From assembly GCA_028874915.1 (NCBI GenBank), contig JAPPHA010000110.1:33874-97873 (forward strand): a stretch of 64,000 nt of DNA. The letters are read 5' to 3'. The position numbers were made by a program, and so were the translations under genes. A model generated the notes under the pieces. The model worked only from the letters and a program-made list of their open reading frames with translations, did no database searches and was not told the origin of the DNA. Origin of the DNA: Paracoccaceae bacterium. GTDB taxonomy: Bacteria > Pseudomonadota > Alphaproteobacteria > Rhodobacterales > Rhodobacteraceae. Shown here one piece after another: positions 58,134 to 64,000 of the stretch (position 1 is the first letter of the stretch; each line of letters opens with the position of its first letter).

Positions 58134-59195
58134 TCACCGGAGCCGGGCGCCCGAACTCGGGTCGAACAGTTGAACTGTCGCGTGCTCGAAAACGACGTCG
58201 ACGGGTGTGCCGGCATCCATGTCCTCGTCGTTCCGGGATTCGACCACGAGACGCTCCCCGGTCGGTGTCTTCAGGTAATCATACCGGACGCCACCGAGCA
58301 TCTCCGACAGTTCCACGGCCAGTCCCGACCCGCCCGGTTCCAGCCCCAGGTTCTGTGGTCGCAACCCGACGGTGACCGGGCCGCCCCTGGGCGACAAACT
58401 CGCCGGTGCTCCGATTGTGATCTTTCCAAGGGCGGGCACGGTGACCCGTCCGTTTTCGATCTGACCCTGGACGAAGTTCATGCTCGGCGAGCCAATGAAA
58501 CCGGCGACGAAGGCGTTGTCGGGGTCCCTGTACAGATCCATCGGACGCCCGGCCTGCTCAATCGACCCGTCCCTGAGAACCACGATCTTGTCGGCGAGGG
58601 TCATGGCCTCCACCTGGTCGTGAGTCACGTAGATCATGGTGGCACCGAGTTCGCGGTGGAGCCGGGTGATCTCGACCCGCATCTCGACCCGGAGCTCGGC
58701 ATCGAGGTTGGACAGCGGTTCGTCGAAGAGAAAGACGCCCGGCCCGCGAACAATGGCCCGACCGATCGCAACCCGCTGGCGCTGTCCGCCCGACAGGGCC
58801 TTCGGTTTTCGTGTGAGGTATTCGGTAAGCCGGAGTATCGATGCCGCGTCCTGCACCTTTTCGGCGATTTCCGCTTTCGGCACTCCGGTCATGCGAAGGC
58901 CAAAGCCCATGTTCTGTTCGACCGTCATGTGCGGGTAGAGTGCATAGGTCTGGAACACCATGGCAATGCCGCGGTCAGCCGGGTCGACGCGTGTCACGTC
59001 GCGGCCGCCGATGGAAATCCGTCCCGTGGTGGTATCCTCGAGACCCGCGATCATCCTGAGGAGGGTCGACTTTCCGCAGCCTGACGGTCCGACGAATACG
59101 CAGAACTCGCCGTCTTCGACCTCGAGATCGACGCCGTGAATCACTTCGGTGTCGCCAAAGGACTTGGTAACGTCCTCCAGAATTACGCCCGACAT
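58134..59195 (-). CDS. Carbohydrate-type ABC importer ATP-binding subunit (UgpC/MalK-like)
   Basis: A 353-residue ATPase: Walker [10 protein letters not shown] (36-44), Q-loop [12 protein letters not shown], signature [13 protein letters not shown], Walker [17 protein letters not shown] and a switch His in [13 protein letters not shown]. Residues beyond about 240 form the OB-type regulatory domain characteristic of MalK/UgpC. Its neighbours on the plus strand encode a binding protein and two permeases lacking an ATPase, so this subunit very likely completes that importer. It lies downstream of an IclR-type regulator gene. Confidence 0.92.
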   Translation of the reverse strand: MSGVILEDVTKSFGDTEVIHGVDLEVEDGEFCVFVGPSGCGKSTLLRMIAGLEDTTTGRISIGGRDVTRVDPADRGIAMVFQTYALYPHMTVEQNMGFGLRMTGVPKAEIAEKVQDAASILRLTEYLTRKPKALSGGQRQRVAIGRAIVRGPGVFLFDEPLSNLDAELRVEMRVEITRLHRELGATMIYVTHDQVEAMTLADKIVVLRDGSIEQAGRPMDLYRDPDNAFVAGFIGSPSMNFVQGQIENGRVTVPALGKITIGAPASLSPRGGPVTVGLRPQNLGLEPGGSGLAVELSEMLGGVRYDYLKTPTGERLVVESRNDEDMDAGTPVDVVFEHATVQLFDPSSGARLR

Positions 59196-59430
59196 GTCAT
59201 GTCCTTTCGACGGTGTCCGCCGACTCCCCGGCCCGTGGCCTGCAGTTCGTTCCGACGGGAGTCAGTCAACTATACTTCCGGCGTGTCCCAACGCCAATTC
59301 GGCATCGGCCCGCTCGGCCGGGTGTGGCTGGTCTCGGCGTGACCACCGCTGACACCGGTCCCGCGGCCGACATCGTATCGCGAGCCCCGGATGTTCCGCT
59401 GGCGAAGGCAGGAGTTCAAGGCGGCTGCCG

Positions 59431-60225
59431 TCACGTTTGTTGCCGGGTCCGGCCCGGAAACTGCCAATCCCCGGCCGCAGCGCCGATACCGACCGCCGAG
59501 TCTTCCAGGAGTGGCCGGAATGCGAGAAGGCTGTCGAGGTCGTGCCGCTGAATCGAACTGGTGATGGACAGCGCTCCGATGACCCGTGCGTGCGCCCGGA
59601 TTGGAGTCGCGATGCAGATGATTCCGGCTTCGTGTTCCTGCCGGTCAAAGGCGATTCCACGACATCGGATCCGGTCCAGTTCCGTGAGTAGTTGCTCGCG
59701 GCTGGTCAGAGTGTTCCCGGTATACGCAAAAAAGGACTGTTGCTCGACGGCCCGGGATCTCAGGGGTTCGGCCAGGAATGCCAGCATTGCCTTGCCGACA
59801 CCGGTGCAGTGCGCAGGTCCCACCTTGCCGGCCTGGCTGAACATCTCGATCGGTTCATTGGCGACGCGCTTGTCGATGTAGAGGACCTGACCGTTGTCCA
59901 GTTGCGCAAGATGAATGGTCTCCCCGACCCGGGATGCCAGGCTATCCAGAAAAGGCTCGGCAACGGAGGCGAGAGACGTGGTCTTCCAGGCACTGTGGGC
60001 AAGCCGGAGCAGGCGGACTCCGGGGCTGTAGGTGCGGCTGTCGCCATTGTAGGCGACCATCCGTTCACGTGCGAGCGTGTGCAAGAGACGCGATACGGTG
60101 GACTTCGGCAGCCCGCTGCCCGCGCACAATTCCGAAAACCTCACAGGGCGGCCGGTCGCCGCCATCAGGTCCAACAGATCCACCGCCTTTCCGACGGTGC
60201 CGCGACTTTCCGGTCCTGCCGACAC
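59431..60225 (-). CDS. IclR-family transcriptional regulator
   Basis: A 264-residue regulator with an N-terminal winged HTH (GKAVDLLDLMAATGRPVRFS and LPKSTVSRLLHTLARERM) and a C-terminal GAF-like effector domain (GKVGPAHCTGVGKAMLAFLA, then EAGIICIATPIRAHARVIGA). The GTG follows AAGGAGGATCA, a strong ribosome-binding site. It is divergent from the importer operon and upstream of the ABC ATPase gene, so it likely controls both, repressing until a substrate binds. Confidence 0.92.
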   Translation of the reverse strand: MSAGPESRGTVGKAVDLLDLMAATGRPVRFSELCAGSGLPKSTVSRLLHTLARERMVAYNGDSRTYSPGVRLLRLAHSAWKTTSLASVAEPFLDSLASRVGETIHLAQLDNGQVLYIDKRVANEPIEMFSQAGKVGPAHCTGVGKAMLAFLAEPLRSRAVEQQSFFAYTGNTLTSREQLLTELDRIRCRGIAFDRQEHEAGIICIATPIRAHARVIGALSITSSIQRHDLDSLLAFRPLLEDSAVGIGAAAGDWQFPGRTRQQT

Positions 60226-60303
60226 TGATCCTCCTTGGCCATCACCGGTTGACCGGGGTTACTCCTTGACAATTCTATCGCGTTGAGGGATTGGTTTCAA
60301 CTA

Positions 60304-60320
60304 TTGGAACTAGGTTCCGA
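60304..60320. promoter_or_regulatory. Palindrome in the IclR-ABC divergent region, probable operator
   Basis: GGAAC (60306-60310) and GTTCC (60314-60318) form an inverted repeat with a three-base centre; IclR regulators bind short palindromes of this kind. It lies 29 bases upstream of the binding-protein ATG and 90 bases from the divergent IclR start. A TTGACA hexamer is at 60266-60271. Confidence 0.5.
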
Positions 60321-60348
60321 ATAATGAACCCAAACTGGAGGATTGACA

Positions 60349-61587
60349 ATGACATCAAGTCTGATGCGAAACGCCGCTGTCCTGGCGTCGTCGGTGATTC
60401 TGACAACCCAGGTTCTGGCCGGGGAACTGGTGATCAACACCGACACGTCCGACCCGGCCCCGAAGGCGGCATTCGCCCAGCTGATCGAGGACTTCGAGGC
60501 GGAGAACCCTGATGTAACCGTCGTCTGGAATGTTTTCGACCACGAAGGCTACAAGACCTCGATCCGGAATTTCCTGACCGCCGACGCGCCCGACATTGCC
60601 AACTGGTACGCAGGCAACCGTATGCTTCCCTATGTCAACGCCGGGCTGTTCGAGCCGGTTGACGATGTCTGGGAAGAACACGGCCTCAACGAATCGCTGA
60701 AGTCGGCGGTGGCGTCGATGACCATCGACGGCAAGAAGTGGGGCGTGCCCTATACCTACTACCAGTGGGGCGTCTACTATCGGAAGGACATCTTCGAGGC
60801 CCATGGCATTGCAGTTCCCACCAATTGGGAGGAGTTCAAGGCGGCCTGCGCGGCCCTGAAGTCCAACGGAGTCACACCGATCACGATCGGTACCAAGTAT
60901 CTTTGGACCGCCGCTGGCGTCTTCGACTACCTGAACCTTCGCACCAACGGTTACGACTTCCACATGGCGCTCACGCGGGGCGAAGTCGAATGGACGGATG
61001 ACCGCGTAAGGGCGACCATGGCCAACTGGAAGGAGCTTGTGGAAGCCGGCTACTTCATCGAGAACCACGCCGCCTATTCGTGGCAGGAAGCCCTGGCGCC
61101 GATGGTCCGGGGCGAAGCGGCCATGTACGTGATGGGGAATTTCGCCGTGGCGCCGCTGCGCGAAGCCGGGTTGAGCGACGACCAGCTCGACTTCTTCCAG
61201 TTCCCGGAAATCACCGCCGGTGTTCCGGTCGCCGAAGACGCGCCAACCGATACGATCCACATTCCTGCCAATGCGTCCAACAAGGAAGATGCCAAGCGGT
61301 TCCTGGCATTCCTGGCGCGAGCCGATGTCCAGACGAAGATCAACGCGACGCTCGGTCAGTTGCCGATCAACTCCGGATCATCCGTGGCGGACGACAAGTT
61401 CCTGCAGGCCGGCTTCGCCATGCTCTCGGCCGCGGACGGTGGCATCGCCCAGTTCTTCGATCGCGATGCTCCGGCCGAAATGGCCAAGGCCGGCATGGAG
61501 GGGTTCCAGGAATTCATGGTCAAGCCGGAACGGCTCGACAGGATTCTGGAACGGCTTGAGAAGGCACGGCAGCGAATTTACAAATAG
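60349..61587 (+). CDS. ABC importer periplasmic substrate-binding protein, carbohydrate type
   Basis: A 412-residue periplasmic solute receptor. A signal peptide spans about residues 1-24 (RNAAVLASSVILTTQVLA, cleaved before GEL). The two-lobe sugar-binding pattern follows: VINTDTSDPAPKAAFAQLIE, VTVVWNVFDHEGYK, and WGVPYTYYQWGVYYRKDIFE, the usual aromatic ligand-contact segment. No lipobox Cys is present. The ATG follows GGAGG by seven bases. The substrate is probably a sugar or polyol but is not defined. The two permeases follow after a hairpin. Confidence 0.92.
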   Translation: MTSSLMRNAAVLASSVILTTQVLAGELVINTDTSDPAPKAAFAQLIEDFEAENPDVTVVWNVFDHEGYKTSIRNFLTADAPDIANWYAGNRMLPYVNAGLFEPVDDVWEEHGLNESLKSAVASMTIDGKKWGVPYTYYQWGVYYRKDIFEAHGIAVPTNWEEFKAACAALKSNGVTPITIGTKYLWTAAGVFDYLNLRTNGYDFHMALTRGEVEWTDDRVRATMANWKELVEAGYFIENHAAYSWQEALAPMVRGEAAMYVMGNFAVAPLREAGLSDDQLDFFQFPEITAGVPVAEDAPTDTIHIPANASNKEDAKRFLAFLARADVQTKINATLGQLPINSGSSVADDKFLQAGFAMLSAADGGIAQFFDRDAPAEMAKAGMEGFQEFMVKPERLDRILERLEKARQRIYK

Positions 61588-61605
61588 GCTGACGGACCGG
61601 CAAAC

Positions 61606-61633
61606 CGGGCCCCATTGCCGACGACGGGGCCCG
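61606..61633 (+). promoter_or_regulatory. Stem-loop between the binding-protein gene and the first permease gene
   Basis: CGGGCCCC (61606-61613) and GGGGCCCG (61626-61633) form a perfect eight-base stem with a 12-base loop, 18 bases after the binding-protein stop. Such intercistronic hairpins stabilise the binding-protein mRNA and lower downstream permease expression in importer operons. The role is inferred from position. Confidence 0.6.
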
Positions 61634-61673
61634 CAGCCGGATCCAATCGGGGGCTGGAGGAACCCGGGACGAC

Positions 61674-62558
61674 ATGTCCATTCCGGCAATCAATCAGCGG
61701 ACGCTGGCGCCATGGATCTTCCTGGCGCCCGGCGTTCTGTTCTTCCTTGTCTATGTCATCGTCCCGATCTTCCAGTCGATGGAGATCTCCTTCTATGCGT
61801 GGGACGGTCTCGGCGAGCGGACCTGGGTCGGTACCGGCAATTATGTCGAGTTGATGGATGACGAAGCCTTCTACACGTCCCTGAAGAACAACGTCATCTG
61901 GCTCGTTCTCTACATGCTGGCGATTCCGGCCGGTCTCTTCATCGCCTTGTTTCTCAACCAGACGGTTTGGGGAATTCGCCTCTACAAGTCGTTGTTCTTC
62001 TTCCCCTTCGTCATCAGCCAGGTGGTCGTCGGGCTTGTGTTCAGCTGGTTCTATGATCCGTCATACGGACTGATGAACGTCATCATCACGAGCCTCGGTT
62101 TCGACGCGATCCCGGTTCTCGCCGACGAACGGTACGTCACCTATGGGATCATCGCCGCCGGACTCTGGCCACAGACAGCCTATTGCATGATCCTCTACCT
62201 GACAGGGCTGAATGCGGTTGATCCGGAGCAGATCGAGGCGGGTCGGCTGGACAATGCCCGGGGCTGGCGCATGCTCTGGTATGTGGTGTTGCCGCAGTTG
62301 AAGCCTGCCACCTTCATCGCCGTGGTCGTTACGGTCATCGGGGCACTCCGATCCTTCGATCTCATCTCGATCATGACGGATGGCGGGCCCTGGGGATCGA
62401 GCCGGGTTCTCGCCTTCTACATGTACGAGCAGGCGTTCTCGGAATACGGATTCCGCATGGGTTACGGGGCCGCCATCGCGGTTGTGTTGTTTCTCATCAT
62501 GATCATCTACATCAGCGCCTTCCTGTACAAGATGTACAGGGACGAGCGGGACTTGTGA
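61674..62558 (+). CDS. ABC importer permease subunit 1 (MalF-type, sugar)
   Basis: A 294-residue inner-membrane permease with about six helices. The cytoplasmic coupling motif of importer permeases (EAA loop) is present as DPEQIEAGRLDNARGWRML, and the helix-rich N-terminus (IFLAPGVLFFLVYVIVPIF) fits the MalF/UgpA class. It partners with the next gene; spacing between them is six bases. Confidence 0.92.
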   Translation: MSIPAINQRTLAPWIFLAPGVLFFLVYVIVPIFQSMEISFYAWDGLGERTWVGTGNYVELMDDEAFYTSLKNNVIWLVLYMLAIPAGLFIALFLNQTVWGIRLYKSLFFFPFVISQVVVGLVFSWFYDPSYGLMNVIITSLGFDAIPVLADERYVTYGIIAAGLWPQTAYCMILYLTGLNAVDPEQIEAGRLDNARGWRMLWYVVLPQLKPATFIAVVVTVIGALRSFDLISIMTDGGPWGSSRVLAFYMYEQAFSEYGFRMGYGAAIAVVLFLIMIIYISAFLYKMYRDERDL

Positions 62559-62564
62559 GCGGAC

Positions 62565-63413
62565 ATGTTTCCGGCGCCGATTGACCGTCGACCGGCCGCC
62601 GTCGGGGTCGCCTACAGGACGGCGCTGCCGATAGCGCTTCTCCTGTGGCTACTGCCGCTTCTAGCTGTGGCCCTGACCTCGATCCGGTCGGCTGGCGACA
62701 TCACGGCCGGCAACTACTGGGGCTGGCCGACGACCATCAACATTGTCGAGAACTACACGGCGATCTTCGAGAACACGCCGATCGGCAAATACATCCTGAA
62801 CAGCTTCAAGGTTACCATTCCGACCGTGATCGGCGCGGTCGCACTCTCATGCATGACCGGGTTTGCATTGGCCGTCTATCGCTTCCGGGCCAATCTCCTC
62901 GTCTTTTTCATGTTCGTCGCGGGCAATTTTGTGCCCTTCCAGATTCTCATGGTTCCTGTGCGGGACCTGACTCTTCAGATGGGCCTCTACAACACGATCA
63001 CAGGCCTCGCGTTGTTCCACATCGCCTTCCAGACCGGCTTTTGTACCCTGTTCATGCGCAACTTCATCCGGGCTCTGCCGAGGGAGTTGATTGAGGCCGC
63101 CCGGGTCGAAGGTGTCAGCGAGATCCGAATCTTCTGGTTTGTGGTCCTGCCGCTGATGAAACCGGCGATTGCCGCACTCAGCGTGCTCATCTTTACCTTC
63201 ATCTGGAACGACTATTTCTGGGCGACCGTCCTCACCCAGGGTTCCGACACGCAGCCCATCACGGCCGGTCTCTATTCACTCAACGGGCAATGGGTGGCGG
63301 CCTGGCACCTGGTGTCGGCGGGGTCGATCGTGGCGGCCATTCCACCGGTCGCGATGTTTTTCCTGATGCAGCGGCATTTCATTGCCGGGCTGACTCTTGG
63401 CGCCGTCAAGTAG
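62565..63413 (+). CDS. ABC importer permease subunit 2 (MalG-type, sugar)
   Basis: A 282-residue permease of the MalG/UgpE class with six helices and the EAA loop ALPRELIEAARVEGVSEIRI. The N-terminal LLLWLLPLLAVALTSIRSAG and the C-terminal FLMQRHFIAGLTLGAVK (the typical FIxGxxxGAVK end of MalG-type permeases) are diagnostic. It is the last gene of the importer operon on this strand. Confidence 0.93.
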   Translation: MFPAPIDRRPAAVGVAYRTALPIALLLWLLPLLAVALTSIRSAGDITAGNYWGWPTTINIVENYTAIFENTPIGKYILNSFKVTIPTVIGAVALSCMTGFALAVYRFRANLLVFFMFVAGNFVPFQILMVPVRDLTLQMGLYNTITGLALFHIAFQTGFCTLFMRNFIRALPRELIEAARVEGVSEIRIFWFVVLPLMKPAIAALSVLIFTFIWNDYFWATVLTQGSDTQPITAGLYSLNGQWVAAWHLVSAGSIVAAIPPVAMFFLMQRHFIAGLTLGAVK

Positions 63414-64000
63414 GTGTCGGCCTGCCTCCGACGGGCGTGTCTATCGGAGGGAAAGGCGCGAGCGACGGCGTTGACCGGCGGAACGGCATCCGCCGACCAA
63501 CTCACCCGGTATGCCTTCCTCTCAAGCCCGCCGTTGCCTGGTCTCGGGGCCGCCGTCCAGGTCCGGCACCCCGAAACGACGTCTCCTCCAGGTCTCCTCC
63601 AGGTCTTCGCCTGGACCTCAAGCCTGGGCGCGTTCCGGGTCGACGTCATCGGGCCCGGGATTTGCAGCTCGCTTCCCATGGTGCCTCTACGGCAGGGCGA
63701 TCCGAACCTTACGAGTACGACGGGCACGTCTTTTCGATGACGCCCCGATCGGCATTGACTGATATCAGAAAAGGGAATGGAACCGCTGTCCGAATGCGTA
63801 CGGCCAAAACCTCCGGAAGGCCGCGATTTGATGAGCTGGGAACTCTTTGGAAACGAGGATTCAGAATGTCGGAACAACAACCTTTGGGTAGCGCCGATGT
63901 CGGCGGAAGACATGCGTTTTGTGGTCCAGACCGCTGCCGGCGTCATAACCCATGTTTAACGTTTCTTGGCGTGAATCTGCCGATTTCGGCGTATTTCTGA
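63414..64000. other. No gene seen; hairpin shortly after the importer operon
   Basis: The last 587 bases carry no convincing frame. CCTCCGA (63425-63431) and TCGGAGG (63444-63450) form a seven-base stem with a 12-base loop just after the permease stop, a possible transcription end without a T-run. An 11-base unit GTCTCCTCCAG is directly repeated at 63581-63602. Confidence 0.45.

Noticed and set aside
63272..63946. Frames at the right edge of the window on both strands
   Set aside because: They have no motif, no ribosome-binding site and low-complexity composition.

Overview
This window looks like a high-GC alphaproteobacterial chromosome, perhaps Rhodospirillales-like and possibly marine. 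The evidence is a TIGR02302/DUF4175 protein, the argH-lptM-lysA order, yidC close to the engB-type GTPase gene, a small SdhAF4-like DUF1674 protein, an aerobic-pathway cobN/cobO cobalamin locus under a B12 riboswitch, and a PHB-type phaA/phaB pair. Assignments come from reading translations and motifs by eye; no database search was run.

Layout. 0-3.8 kb: the end of an FtsX/MacB-type ABC exporter operon (permease, ATPase, outer-membrane barrel) and a UPF0158 protein. 3.8-7.4 kb: a gene-poor stretch, an XRE/ImmA metalloprotease plus PIN-like pair preceded by a perfect inverted repeat, and a DUF1674 gene. 7.5-10.6 kb (minus strand): an EamA transporter, a DUF1643 protein, truB and rbfA. 11.3-16.9 kb: a LysR-controlled cluster of class II aldolase, membrane di-iron hydroxylase/desaturase, PanB-like barrel, DddP-like M24 protein and Rieske ferredoxin. 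This is the best candidate for an undescribed catabolic pathway, because three of its enzymes appear to have lost residues that define their parent families. 17.1-25.6 kb: dapB, rpsO, pnp, a TSUP permease and smc.

25.9-33.1 kb: B12 riboswitch, HupE-type cobalt permease, cobW, an embedded GNAT gene, cobN and cobO, a cobalt-uptake and cobalamin-synthesis operon. 33.2-34.7 kb: a thioesterase and trhO. 34.7-39.7 kb: an accessory graveyard holding a decayed MNT/HEPN toxin-antitoxin pair, a stand-alone MaoC-like hydratase, an abiEi antitoxin gene with a broken abiEii toxin gene, and a further remnant. 39.7-47.6 kb: pncA-pncB (NAD salvage), phaB/phaA, a TlpA-like thioredoxin, argH, lptM and lysA. 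47.6-54.2 kb: TIGR02302, then (minus strand) the engB-type GTPase, a MOSC protein and yidC. 54.5-63.4 kb: putA, then a carbohydrate-type ABC importer with an IclR-family regulator; the ATPase gene is on the opposite strand from the binding protein and permeases. The last 0.6 kb shows no gene.

Logic. Housekeeping blocks (translation and RNA decay, NAD, Lys/Arg, membrane insertion) are interrupted by three variable regions (3.8-7 kb, 10.6-16.9 kb, 34.7-39.7 kb). The usual rbfA-truB-rpsO-pnp order is split: rbfA-truB point left at 9.2-10.6 kb, rpsO-pnp point right at 18.2-21 kb, and the catabolic cluster sits between them. No rRNA, tRNA, CRISPR array, insertion sequence or prophage was seen.
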